From positions 1,302,001 to 1,366,000 of the forward strand of contig NW_024609951.1 in NCBI RefSeq assembly GCF_016920785.2: a stretch of 64,000 nt of DNA. The letters run 5' to 3'. The stretch is from Ixodes scapularis (taxonomy: Eukaryota; Arthropoda; Arachnida; Ixodida; Ixodidae). The position numbers and the translations under genes are program-made. The first letter of the stretch is position 1, and every line of letters starts with the position of its first letter. Below are positions 23,064 through 34,270 of the stretch, piece by piece. The notes under the pieces are model-generated. The model worked only from the letters and a program-made list of their open reading frames with translations, searched no databases and had not been told where the DNA came from.

Positions 23064-23825
23064 TTTCCTTAAGAAAAGCAACATTTTTGACGGAACGCTC
23101 AGACTGAACTGTTCCGTATGCAGCAAATTCTGTAATGCGGCAAAATCCTTTGGTGTCCCGGACATGTCGACCCAACTGTCGAAAAGAATGGAAAACCTCG
23201 CCGCATATTGCGTACCGGTTTCCCCTTTTTCCAGCTTAGCACCTATAAGCTTCTCTCGGAAGCCGTCCGCGGTTAACCGAAACCTCTGCAGGAGCGCCGT
23301 CTGCACGTTCTCATATTCGATAGACTCCTCCGGGGCTAGCCTAGAAAAGACCCCAAGTGCCTCTCCTGCCAAGCATACGCTAAGCGCCGTAGACCCCGAC
23401 TTCACGGGGCCACATCTTTCCGCTCGCTACCTCTCAAGGCGCATCAGGTAGGCGTCAAGGTCGTCTTTCTTCTCGTCGAATGTGTGAAGCCAACGCTGAG
23501 GACTTTTCCATAGCGTTTTCCCGGCCCCGTGGTGGGCGGGACTCGCGTTTACAGAAATCGGCGCCGCGTTCTATAATTCCTGCAGACTGATCCTCAGCTC
23601 TAGCTCCTGCGCTCAAGCGGCTCTCCCATACTTCTCTGCTTCGATTCTCCTATCTTGCTCCGGCGCTCTCGCAGCTCTCTCCTTCTGCTCTGTCTCGATA
23701 CTCGTCTCTTATTCCTCCGCTCTCGCGGCTCTCTCATTTTCCCTCTCCTGGTCTACCCATTCCTTCAGGGCCGAAGTTTTGAGACCGAGTTCTTTTTCGC
23801 AGGCCTTTATCGCTTGGAGCTCCAT
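23064..23825 (-). pseudogene. Ty3/gypsy gag pseudogene
   Basis: Read on the minus strand from ATG 23825: MELQAIKACEKELGLKTSAL, then a Glu/Arg-rich coiled coil (EQDRRIEAEKYG) interrupted by stops. Next comes HTFDEKKDDLDAYLMRLER and a stop, followed in the same frame by a SCAN-like capsid segment (STALSVCLAGEALGVFSRL, EYENVQTALLQRFRL, EKGETGTQYAARFSILF). This is the capsid precursor of a Ty3-type LTR retrotransposon. Several in-frame stops and a 3' truncation near 23090 make it dead. No zinc knuckle, protease or RT follows; the dispersed repeat begins instead. Confidence 0.8.
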
Positions 23826-24289
23826 GACTGAAGTCGCGCAAACACGTTGCTGGACACTCTGTCCCTAGACCTTCTCCTACACTCCCCACATACTGACCTT
23901 TCTACGCTCAGTACATGGCTAATACCCGAGAGATTCCTGCCGAAAGGTGCAGGACGTCGATTCACACGTCCTCGCAGTCAACGCACATGCTGCCAGAAGT
24001 TCATGGGTGCTTTCTAGTCAAAAGAAACGCCGGGTCGCCGAAAGTCTTCACTGGGTCCTGGGAAAAAAAAATTCAATGATAAGAAATAAGTTCTGGAAGT
24101 CAGACGAAGATGTATGTGAGCAAAGTAAAATTGTCGAGGACATGTTAAGTGCCCACAGTGTCAGAGATGGAAAGTCCATGCAGCAGTGTGAAAGCAAGTG
24201 AGGCAGACGCCCATTGCTGCCTTTCTATATTTCGCTTTCCCTAATTCTCACTTGATTGTGAAGTGTTTCGTACGGTAGAACCAGTGTAT

Positions 24290-24543
24290 CAGGGTGTCTA
24301 CCAAATTACTTATTTCGAATTACTTGACTTTTCTAGAATTTCCTTTGACTATTTTGATAAAAACTTCCTGACTACTTCAGGGTCGAAGGATCATAATTTG
24401 GAAACTTTATTCACTCTAGTCGTGCCCATGCGCAACCGTCAAGCTTTGTTCCGTATCGCCGTTCCACTTTCAGTGGTCATTTTCTCTGATCAAGCCAACT
24501 TTTTGACGATTTCCCTGAGAATTTCAGGTTGGTAGACACCCTG
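24290..24543 (+). mobile_element. 254-bp MITE with 15-bp terminal inverted repeats
   Basis: The ends are CAGGGTGTCTACCAA and its exact reverse complement. Both flanks are AT (24288-24289 and 24544-24545), consistent with a 2-bp target duplication. The interior repeats TTGACTTTTC/CTGACT words and has no coding capacity. It is a non-autonomous DNA transposon; the superfamily is uncertain. Confidence 0.8.
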
Positions 24544-24549
24544 ATGATG

Positions 24550-27177
24550 TATCAAGATACAGATGAACACCATAAAAATGCAGACCATTGCATTCAAAAT
24601 TATTTTAGCCATCAGGATGAACCTAAAATATTCCCATGGAGAGAGATAGAGAGTGGAGAGGCGGGGGAGGCTGCTGCTGCTATTGTCTACTTTTTCTTTT
24701 AAAAGAATATCAATTTAAGGCTCAAAGGGAACATAAGTAATAAATCACTCAGTGCACTGAGAGTACTTGAAGCACAAGGGGCACGGTCCCTACTGAGAAA
24801 AGAGGGGAGGTACCAAGTCTAGCTGTACCTCTTCTGCAGCACCCTGCATAAGGAAGGTGCTAGACAAGACTGGGGCATATCTACTTAGAGTGTCTAGTAC
24901 AGTCATAGAAAGCATTTTAAAATTCGTTGCTGGGCAACCTGCTTCGTGGCTGCAATAGAAAAAACAGTACATTAAGACAGGGACAAGGAAGGAAGGGAAG
25001 ACTTTTTTTTTTTTTAATAAACTAGGTGGTAGTGAGCGCTTGTTTCTTCCTTTCTCGTCCCCGTCTTATTGTGCTCCCCCTTTAGTTGTAACTAAAGCAA
25101 GCCACTATAAAATTTAGAGAGGGCTAAAAGCTTCCTTTAACATCTGTCTGCATGTGAGGGAACGCTTCATGTACAAGGCCTACTACAAGGAAGTAATCAT
25201 CACAATTTTCCATCTGAGCAACAAAATAATGCATCTCTGCATTACAAAGTATCCTATAACTTTTCGTGTGCTGTACCGATATAGGCATCTTTTGCATGCA
25301 GAAATGCGGGACTCTAAAACTAATAGTAATTTGTTTATCATCTTTGCGTCGAGAATGTTTCTGAAGTTTGGCAGGAAAGAACCGCCTTCGAACATGAGCC
25401 CGAGTCTGGTCTTTGGTTTTGTTTTAAGTGATGGCCAAGTACTCCTAATAAAATATTGAAATAACCAGTTGAGAAGACAGCGACTGATACTTATCTCACT
25501 TGGTCTCTAGCTTTAAAAAAATATAGTTACAGATTGGCATAGCGAAGACACCCTTTCAAACAGATTTATCTTAAACAACCATCGTTACATGTGATTTATC
25601 TTTAGCATGAGTAGTTACATCGACCACGCAAACGGCACGGCTTCCCTCCGCTCCTGTCCCTTCCACTATCTTGTTTTCTTTTGCGAAGATAGGAATTGAT
25701 AAGAATAGCGTAGGCCCTGACGAAAGCAAACAGAGCTTGTTAGTGGTTGTCTGCACCAATTTAATCATAACAGTCTAATCCACTTTTTTAAGAATGCACA
25801 CAAAACGATGCTCTCCCCCTGAAAAAAAAAGGAGTAAAGTGGATTAGAGTAAGACCATAGCACCTCTATACAAACAAAGCCTGCAAATTCGACGACGGAG
25901 TCATAGAGTGCCTGGTCACAGATTTGGAGCGTGAGGATTTGGTAGCACAACAGCATTAGAGAGCCATTCCTCGCGGAACCTGGACGTCAGCACACAGCTT
26001 TTGCAATGGCGAGGACCCGAAACATACTTTTTTCGTGTTTCGCGTCCGCTGCGGCGAGACTCTTCTCCGTTGTATGCCACTCCACCTTTTCCATTTCGGC
26101 GACCGCTTCTCGTGGCAATCTGCCAGGTTTTGTCAGTATAAAGGAGGCTATGGTACGACATATGCATGCTGGTGTTCTGTAGCGGGGCGCCATCCTGCTG
26201 TGTAATCTTTTGGCAGCCCCTTAGTCCACAGAACTCTGAGAATGTAGAGGGTATCTATCCTACCTGTGACCATTATCTGCAACTCGCAAATTTCAGTGCT
26301 GCATTGGATTGTTTAGAACAAGGCATGCAAGTGAGTCATGTTTCTTTTTATCCGCAAAACTTTCAAATGGCCCTATTGTTTACGTCGGCAGAAACTGCAC
26401 GGTTCGGGGCACAGCCACGCAGGCGGCAAGGCGTTGACACCAAGAGGCCCCGTCCTCTTTCCCTCGCTGGCTCTTGTGGTACCCTTGTCTCCTTCGACTG
26501 AAAGGAAAGTCCCTTCAGTGTCGTGCACACTTGAGCCTCCACTGAAGCAAAAATGATTCCATATGAACCTTTTTGCCATTAACGACCAAAGTTCACTTCT
26601 TCACTGTTATTTTCTACATACCTAATACAATGGTTTGTTAACAGGAATACCACAGTCAACTAGAAAACTCATTCGTAATGCAAGTCTTCCGTAGTAATGA
26701 ATCATGTACAAGGTTTAATTAAACAACAAGCATGGGCACTAAACACACCCTCCTACATGGGTGAGTGTTAGTGGACCCGATTCGGCTAACATATGCGAGG
26801 CCTAGCTTGACAACATAATAAATGACGTTGTTCCTGGTCACATTTTTTTTAAATGCCTTGGCATTAGTTCTGACCTCGGACTGGGTTTGAGCGCACCAAT
26901 ATAATGTTTGCAACTTCGCCATGGGAACCACGAAGTACTTTCGAAACTAAATTGCATGCTTTAAAATAAAATAACAAAAAAGTTGTACAGATGCACGAAT
27001 ATAATTACCATTGTCTATACCCGCACCTGCTGGCGCCTGCTTCCAGAAAAATCAACAAATACCAAAGTAATGCACGAATTATACATCGTGAAGAGGCCTG
27101 CCGGCAACCTGATGAACAGTGAATTTAATGCCAAGAACGCATGAACTGTTAAGTTATCCGTTCACCGCATGGTTCTC
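24550..27177. other. Non-coding stretch with a short hairpin
   Basis: The only clear structure is an inverted repeat, 24973-24998 against 25045-25068 (AAGACAGGGACAAGGAAGG against its complement), around a T run. A minus-strand frame from 26193 could be a first exon (it meets GTATGT near 26032) but has no recognised product. Other frames show nothing. Confidence 0.4.
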
Positions 27178-27180
27178 TAA

Positions 27181-27563
27181 AGGCCCCTTTCACACTCTTG
27201 CGACCTCTTAAAACTGGGTTCCTTAAAACCGCTTACAAAGAGAGGACACACTGGCGCCATCTATTGGGTAGCAGTGTAAACTTGGCGGTCCGGCATATTT
27301 ACTATTTCTCTTGCGCATTATCTTTTCTTTGTTGGCTTGAAAAACTTTTGTCAACGTTATAAACAAGACTTTCTTATAGGTATTACACACGTTTGACCTC
27401 GGAAATCCCGCGAAACCTTCGCTCTTGTAAAATGCAGTTCCAGGGTCACCGCATAGATGGCGCAAGAATGCCAGTGTGTACCCTCGTCCTAAGAACTTTT
27501 AAGAAGTTTTAACAGATATCGTCTCTCTCGATCGTACTGGGTTGCAAGAGTGTGAACGGGCCT
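27181..27563 (+). mobile_element. PIF/Harbinger-like MITE, copy 1 (383 bp)
   Basis: The terminal inverted repeats begin AGGCCC and end GGGCCT, with extended pairing of TTCACACTCTTGCGACC against its complement. TAA on both sides (27178-27180 and 27564-27566) fits the 3-bp TWA target duplication of PIF/Harbinger. It is non-coding. A second copy in opposite orientation lies at 54627-54995; both contain GGCGCCATCTAT near the inner part. Confidence 0.85.
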
Positions 27564-27569
27564 TAAGAT

Positions 27570-28725
27570 TCAAGTTTTTGCCAACTGTGTTCCTTTTCTT
27601 TAATCTTGGAAAGTGCTTCCATGATAGCAGTGCCCATGCATCCTCCCGCAGTTGCTGGTGCATGCTTGGGACTCCCTCGGAAGCTTCTGCCGTAGACTTT
27701 GGAGACTTGTGGACACACATAAACTGCGGTTCCATCCTCCAGTCGAGGCTACCCGCTTGCGCTTGCACAGCTTGCGCAGTTAGTTCATGCTGAGGCGAGT
27801 CGAGCTATACTGGCATTTGAACATTCAAGATAGCAAAACCCACCACATGTCGGCTCCAAGCGGCATGATGATGATATCCAAGAGCTATTTCGCGTATGGT
27901 CTATAAACCCTATATAATGCACGATGCTGAACCTGCCAATTTCTACATAGTTTAGAGCCGGGAAGGTGGACATGCAGCAAGCCACGCACCTGCAATTGCA
28001 TCCACTTTGGCAGGTGTAAGGGCTTCACTCCCACGGCGCCATAATTTGTCACGCCTGGGAGATTGGCCCATCACACTCCTACTGACCAGGTCCTCGCCCT
28101 TGTAGAGACACAGGGACAACAAGATCAGCAGCGCGAGTCGAACTTGGCCTTACCTATGGCCCAGTCAAATTTTTCTTCTGGTGGGCAAACCCTGCCTCGG
28201 GGGTAACGCTGCAAGTGTAAAAATAATCACAACTAAACACGTGCTCAAGCAAGGTTTAGTACAGGTATAGTGCCTGGACGTATTCTCCACTGGTGCGATA
28301 GCCATACTGTTCCTCCCATGTATTAAGAGTTGTCCAAAGGAAGTAACAATGATGTTACAAAACCGAAAGTGTCATGCTGTCGAACGTCTGCAGTTGGTCT
28401 TCAAACCTCTGCATGGTGAATAAGACAAGCAGGCACAAGTACCGCTGTCGTCATGGCGTCCCAACTTGTGACTGCGAAGTGACTGTGGACTGTCGAGGCA
28501 CCGAAAAGAATGGTGCGGCAAACACACCGGATGGCTAACCCCGCCTAAAACCCCTTGAGTTTGTGCTAGTTTCGTGAGTGGCACCAAAGCGTCTGAGCAG
28601 GAGGCCCGTGCAGGACATTGAAGAAATGGCAGTGTAGCCCTGAAATGAGAGGCACTTGGAAGTGAGTGGCAGCACGGCACTCACTCGTGGCACGTGTCTC
28701 TCGCTTCAGACAATTAAGGCTGGAC
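27570..28725. other. Unassigned stretch with an LTR/primer-site-like junction
   Basis: On the minus strand, TGACA (28051-28047) is followed after a few bases by TGGCGCCGTGGGAGTGAAGC (from 28041). This looks like an LTR end followed by a retroelement primer-binding site beginning TGG. No gag of known type is readable downstream, so it is only a possible LTR-element relic. The frame 27768-27499 is not recognised. Confidence 0.3.
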
Positions 28726-28985
28726 CGCCTGTAAGCGATTTAGCAAGCAGTTAGACGAGCATCGGCGACAGCGACGGAGATTTCTCACTGTCGCTTGTAA
28801 CGCTGCTCGGTTCTTGAATTACTAGAAAACGTCGCTCATCGTATTGGTCGCTTGCTCCTGTCGCTTTCATGTGGTGTGCCTCGTCGTGATGGGTGAGGCA
28901 TAGCAAAAAGGGTCGCCATTGCTTGTCTCGTCGCTCCCTTCATGGTTGTCGGCGCTTGCAAAAATGTGAAGTGTGAGATTTATGT
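28726..28985 (+). repeat. GCGACG-rich dispersed repeat, copy 1
   Basis: Shares GTAAGCGAT, GGCGACAGCGACGGAGAT-like, TTGGTCGCTTGCTCC.GTCGC and TTGTCTCGT blocks, in the same order and orientation, with 36828-37067. The ends are less well preserved here. Confidence 0.65.
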
Positions 28986-28999
28986 AGGGCTTTGTCCAT

Positions 29000-30290
29000 G
29001 CCGGCTCTCAGAGTGCTGGCAAAACTTTGGGTTTCAGCGAAATACGACCACATGGTTTCTCACTTTGCTTAAGTACTGAGGAGGAAAGCTGCCGAGGAAG
29101 TAGTTGAAAAATAAGTTCATGATCTTTTCAAGAAAGTGGTTCGAAACACCTTGTTTTCTGTTGTTTTTATGGCTGTCTACAGTGCCGTCCAACGGCACTC
29201 CACCCGCGCCTACAAGTTCCGTCCGAAAGAAAGTCGAACAGCACGTGCATCCCTGGGGAGCTCGTTAACCAACCCCCCGCATACATTCATGCCGCCTCGC
29301 GGCAACATTATGCGGCTGCTAATTACAAAACTATTAACCTACTTGGCCCCGTTGCACATGACGCTTCGTAGCGTCCAGCCCCTCTGTCCCATACCAAGCC
29401 CCGCTGTCCCCATGTACCTCAAAAAGGACGCCCATACCATTTTGTTAAAAAGGCCCTGCAATCATATTTAAGCGCCTACCTGCTTTGCGGTTTCCACGTC
29501 TCTTGCGGTTCGGGCAAGCCAGCGGGCACGCTGAGAGTAACTACATATCAGTGAGTCATATTTTAACCGGAAGACGTGGAAACCTCCTCTACCTACGAGG
29601 GCAACCCGTGTTGCCGAACGCGTGCAATATGTGACTCTTTGGTCCTAAGCTTACCACTGTTCAGAGCCGCTAAAAGCTTTTTTTTAGTCAAAATACAAAA
29701 TATGAGTGTCGCGAACCGTTTTAATTATGTATGAAAGTAGTTTTTGTTCGGTAATTTAGATCAGAAAAGAAACAAATGCAGTTTATAAAGTACGAAAACA
29801 AGAAAAGACTCGTCGACAAACCCGCCACCAAGCGGCGGAAAAAACGGCGCATACTAGAAAAGGCTAGTGGGATGAGGCTCCGACGAACAGCGAGCGTAGA
29901 AAGGTCCGGGATGTACGCGGCGGCGCTGCGGTCGTATACCGGCTCGAGGATCCGACCGGTTCCGAGCGTTCCGAAGGCTTTCGGCGCGGGCTTGGCTGGC
30001 GATTTGGCCATTTGGGGGTGTGGCAGCGCGAAGTGGCTCCCGTTGTGAACTGATCTTTACACCGTGTTTGCTGTAGTTTGGGGCCAATGAAGTGTTATAC
30101 AAAATTAGTCCTTAATTGCGCAGCAAATGCAGTGCGAGCCGCCCTGGCCGCCCGCTTCATACAGCCTACCCAACACGTGCTTTAGTGGCGCCCTCTCGAG
30201 CCGTCGCCACGGAGTGCGGCAGCTGTGAGCGCTAAATGAGCTCACTACTCCGCCTCTAGTTCACGACCACTCAAGCCAGGACCTACGACG
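29000..30290. other. Unassigned stretch with one GC-rich open frame
   Basis: A 96-codon minus-strand frame (30011-29721) begins MAKSPAKPAPKAFGTLGTGR and then becomes hydrophobic. Its first two thirds are GC-rich with coding-like composition, but I recognise no domain and see no splice partner. It may be a first exon or a repeat-derived frame. The neighbouring 30080-30290 looks like an interspersed repeat. Confidence 0.25.
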
Positions 30291-30307
30291 TCATGAAGGA
30301 GGTTATT

Positions 30308-30376
30308 TCTTGCTCGTTTTTGTACGTTCGTTCTCGTCTTGCTCGTTTTTGTACGTTCTTGCTCGTTTTTTGTAAC
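30308..30376 (+). repeat. About 21-bp tandem repeat (TTGCTCGTTTTTGTACGTTC)
   Basis: Three imperfect copies, at about 30310, 30339 and 30359. Confidence 0.7.
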
Positions 30377-30593
30377 AAAAGTTTCTTTAAGTTACTACGT
30401 TCAGTGCGCTCAAGTTCGGTGCAAATTATAAACGAGTCAAAAAATTGTTGCAGGGTCCCTTTAAGCAAAGTCTCGTCAGCAACATTCGTTTTTTTCCCCA
30501 GTGTTAATGGTAAAGAAGAAATGTTGTAAATATCGCCAAATGCCTCGACGAAACAAAATGTTTGAGAAAAAGATTTAAAAAAGTAAGCCCACA

Positions 30594-30665
30594 CTGTGGA
30601 TCGAACCCGGGTCCACTGCCTATGAGGCGAGCTATGCTACAATTTCCACTAAGCTATGCTACACC
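30594..30665 (-). repeat. tRNA-derived SINE head
   Basis: On the minus strand an A-box-like TAGCTTAGTGG is followed about 40 nt later by a perfect B-box (GGGTTCGATCC, 30617-30607). This is the internal RNA polymerase III promoter of a tRNA. The cloverleaf is incomplete (no acceptor-stem pairing), so it is a SINE head or tRNA relic rather than a working tRNA gene. tRNA-derived SINEs are known from ticks. Confidence 0.55.
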
Positions 30666-30797
30666 TTCGAAAAACTCGTTTTGACAATTTGCTTTACATA
30701 AGACATTCGGACGGCACTTGAAGACGCGAGTGGAGTGCCATTGCACGGCACGTGAACGTTCTGCACGAGTGCCGTCGGACGGTACTCGACACTACAT

Positions 30798-30820
30798 TAT
30801 ATATATATATATATATATAT
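30798..30820. repeat. TA microsatellite
   Basis: Uninterrupted TA dinucleotides. A shorter second run lies at about 30926-30940, so the hammerhead-like block is bracketed by TA tracts. Confidence 0.9.
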
Positions 30821-30829
30821 CTGCCTGAC

Positions 30830-30872
30830 GTCTTCCTGACGAAGGCCGGACTCCGGCCGGAACGTCGAAGAT
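30830..30872 (+). ncRNA. Hammerhead-ribozyme-like motif (Penelope pseudo-LTR type)
   Basis: Parts in order: stem I strand GTCTTC (30830-30835), core CTGACGA (30836-30842), stem II GGCCGG / loop ACT / CCGGCC (30844-30858), second core box GGAACGTC (30859-30866) and stem I return GAAGAT (30867-30872). Stem I forms five Watson-Crick pairs plus one G-U. The palindromic ACGT-type short stem III with the GTC cleavage triplet is what dimer-acting Penelope hammerheads show. The core reads GGAAC where GAAAC is expected, so this copy is probably inactive. Confidence 0.6.
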
Positions 30873-30999
30873 TAAATCGTCCGTTGTTGCTGTTTTTCAC
30901 TAAGGGTTTTTTTCTTCTCAGTTTTATATATATATATATTGTAACTACTCAATGCGCGTTTTTCCCACAACCTTCACAATAAACTACAGCCACAGGGCT

Positions 31000-33900
31000 A
31001 GCAAACAAGTGCAACATATACAGCATTTTGTATAAAAAGTTCGTGCGCTAGTCAAAAAAAAACTCTTTATACTCTTCGCATCATCAGTGCAGAGAATCGA
31101 AACTGAATTCGAACACCCGCAGTGAAAACAAACGGGGTGCAAATACGAGCGCCAGCACGTAATGGGTACCTTTAGCAGTCATGGGTTCCGCGAAACACAC
31201 CGCTTAGTTACGTGGTACCAAGGCGCCACCAGATTTGTAGAACTCGTCTTTTCCACCGATCCACGAGATAAAGCTCCTGATACACTTACGAGGTCCCGTC
31301 CTCCCCTTCCCCTCCTCCGGTTTCGGTGGGACCTTCGCCTCTGTGTACGTTCCCGCAATTTGACGCTGACTGCTCGCTGAGTGACAGGTCGATTGCGGGA
31401 CTTCCTTAGGAAAAGATGCAAGGTCATCCAATGCGCAAAGCACGTGTGCGACAAGGAGCCCCACACGTTCGCCTTCACGCTTCCTGCACACACACACGAG
31501 GACACTTCAAAAACGCTCCGAAAAGAAAGCTCTGAAAAAGTCAAACGAATAGGCGAGTACTCACCAAGTAGACTCAAACCCACAGCTGGTTCCATGGGCA
31601 CGCCGAGGCTGGGACACTTTTTTTTTTTCGAAGAACGTTCTTCGATGTTGTTTTTTTTTTGAAAGCCTAAAGGCCTGAAACCGCCCGAAAGTTTGCAGCT
31701 TGCTTTGTTTTTGATTTTGGTTACGGTGGAGTTGGCGATGCGGCGACGTTCGCTGGTTCCGACGACAGTGGTTACGACGAAACTCATTTGACGCAACGTG
31801 AATGTTCCTCTTTTAGTCAACATACATTAGAACTTTTAAAGAAAAAATATTTGTTTTTAACATTTATCTAATTCTTTGTAATGAAGTATGTTGGTTATGT
31901 ACTGAACTGAACCTTGGCCTGTCTCAGCTTCTTTGTGTACTAAACTGTAGCTTGGCCTGGCTCAGCTTGGTTTTATTTCAACATAGCGGCGACAATCGTT
32001 CTTTGTGCGTGCTCTGTCGTGCTCAACCTATTTTCTGTGCATTTGTTATCCTGTTATCCACTTCCTGCAATCCACATCAGCCGCAAGCATGCTGTCGAAG
32101 TATTGTGTGCCCGCCGGAAAGAATATGCAGTCTTCTCGGAAGCAAGGCTCACACGAACCGCGTCCGCGAGCCTCACGTCGTTTGCTTGGTTTCTTTACGT
32201 TTCCGGCGATGAATCCCCCAGCCTTGGCCTTGGCCTCATTCCTACGGGACTTAGCTGGTGAAAAACAATCTACGACAACGCGGCGTCTTTGGAATGCGAT
32301 TACTACGATCAGTGGCTCTTAAAACCTCAGTGGCCCCCCTTCAATTCTGAGCTCTCTGTGTGTGGGGGCGTTGTAAAGAGAGCTCTTCGGTGTGAACGCG
32401 CTTACCTTCACAGCGTGCAAACTCTTCGAATGGTTATTCAACAGGCGGCGCTGCGAGACGCGAGCCTTCGGCGGTGCTTCAACTCGAAGTGAGGTGGTGT
32501 GGTTCTCTAAATGGGCACTTATACTCCTCTTCATACATAGCGTGCAAAGCTGTCAAAGGTACTGAAGTGGTGCGCATGAAAATACCTAAAAAAATGTGAT
32601 CCTCCGCGTGTTTCTTGGACGAGTGGTAGCGCTGCTCTGGCAATACCAACATCTCGGTGGCAGTAGTGCGAACCCAGTAGACGCGCAAAGTTTTTTGTTT
32701 ATTCTTTTTTATACATGCTTTTTGTGCAAGATTGTGCGCATTACCGAACTGCATATTTTAATTCCTCCTTTCTTCTTGCTTTTTATTTATAAGAGAGGCC
32801 ACCTTTCTACCATCTGCTCTCCCGCTTTGCAAGTGTTATTTGCCTCCAGCGGCGAGTTATATTTTTCTTTCGTGCAGCGTGGAATGAGGAATCTCACTGA
32901 AAGCAGTCTTGTCCCAAAATTTATAATGGGACGTTAATCGACAATAGTTGTGGTCTGAACAGTTTATTTTGAAATTGCTGTCAAGGGTAGGAATCCCCCT
33001 CTCGGGGTACTTGCGATGCACCTTCAGGAATGGCGTTGTGTGTGAATTCGGCATGCTTGACAGTCCCCGTGCTCGAAACTTCTACATGACGAGGTCTTCG
33101 CTTCGCTGCTAGATAGACACTGCGCCTTGTACCTCTCGACAGTACGGGCGCACACTCCGGTGTTGGTACTGACCGCCTCCAGGACTTCACGACCGACTTG
33201 TCCGGGGAACGCGTTCTTGAACTCGCGTACATGTTGGCGATCACCTGCTTGCTCTCCTTCAATGTCTGCGCACAACGAATCTTCGAAAATATCCGAGCAG
33301 GAGAGGCACTTGAGCTTGCTGCCTAAGAAGCCATCTTCTCAAAACCAGCCAGGGCCACACAACCCGAAAACCCACAGCGGCTGTTGCACGGACGAAAACG
33401 AAAACAATTTAAAGCAGTTCACATTATATTTTCCTTTTTATTGAAAACAACTTGTAATTTTGTGCTCCGTCGAAATCATAACGTCACTATCAGTTACTAG
33501 CTCCAAGGAGGCAAATTTTTAAAACTTTTTAGAGGTGTTTTTGCGGGAGACACACTATTTTATGGGGTGAACGTAGATACGGTCGGTGATGCAAACCGTT
33601 GCGCTAGCTACGACTGCGATGCACGCTATGTATCAAACGGAGTATGGTCCTGAATAAGCTGCTGCACCTTCACCCACTCCCAGAGACGCACCCCACGACG
33701 GTTCTAGTGATATGTAAAATGCAGACGCAGGATTTGGTTTCGAATGATATGCACGAACGAAACTTGTTGAATCTCGTATAAAACGAATTCTCAAAACGAG
33801 TACTCGCAGGAGTAGACATGTGGAAAGATGCCCGCTTCATACGGAGCGAACCCAGGTTTCATGCAAAAAATAAAGATACTTTTGTTTTACAATTATTCTT

Positions 33901-34125
33901 GAGAAAAATGAATGTCGACGAAATTTTGTGCATATTTCTTTCCTTTACTTTTTTTGCACGATTATTATTGAAAAAAAAATGTTGTTGACGAAGCTTTGAA
34001 CTAAATGGTCTGGGACTCCCTTTCTAGAGGTGCATAGGGAAACGGCGGGGCTTGGGTTGCCGGCTGGACGCCTCGAAGCAGCATTCACACTGTTTTTTTT
34101 CGGTGGGGCAAATGCTTCTGACCTG
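31000..34125. other. 3-kb stretch without a supported gene
   Basis: Contains a perfect 16-bp palindrome flanked by T runs (31629-31644). A minus-strand frame (33275-33024) has an HTH-like phrase, REVLEAVSTNTGVCARTVERYK, that could be a transposase or regulator fragment. Frames near 31.2-31.8 and 32.0-32.5 kb are open but unrecognised. Confidence 0.4.
31629..31644. promoter_or_regulatory. Heat-shock-element-like perfect palindrome
   Basis: CGAAGAACGTTCTTCG contains inverted nGAAn units (GAA..TTC) in heat-shock-factor arrangement, and lies between two runs of about ten T. No gene start is evident nearby, so a regulatory role is only a possibility. Confidence 0.3.
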
Positions 34126-34260
34126 TGACTCCCGTTGAGAAGGGGAAGAGTCAAAACAGAGTCACACGAATCATTGACTCTTTAAGAGAGTCGTGAAGCG
34201 TCAAATGGAGTCATGGAGGCGGCGAAGAGAGTCATGGAAGCAGTGACTCCCTTTGGACTC
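34126..34260. repeat. Cluster of TGACTC/GAGTCA motifs
   Basis: Seven exact TGACTC or GAGTCA hexamers and two one-off variants in 135 bp, in both orientations and without a fixed period. It is AP-1/bZIP half-site-like and lies just beyond the end of the Ty3 integrase remnant. Confidence 0.65.
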
Positions 34261-34270
34261 CATTTTTTTT

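Noticed and set aside
28030..28060. A full LTR retrotransposon at this primer-site-like junction.
   Set aside because: No second LTR and no readable gag or pol adjoins it; kept only as a weak remark.
30594..30665. A functional tRNA gene.
   Set aside because: A and B boxes are present but the acceptor stem and a clear anticodon arm are not; a SINE head is the safer call.
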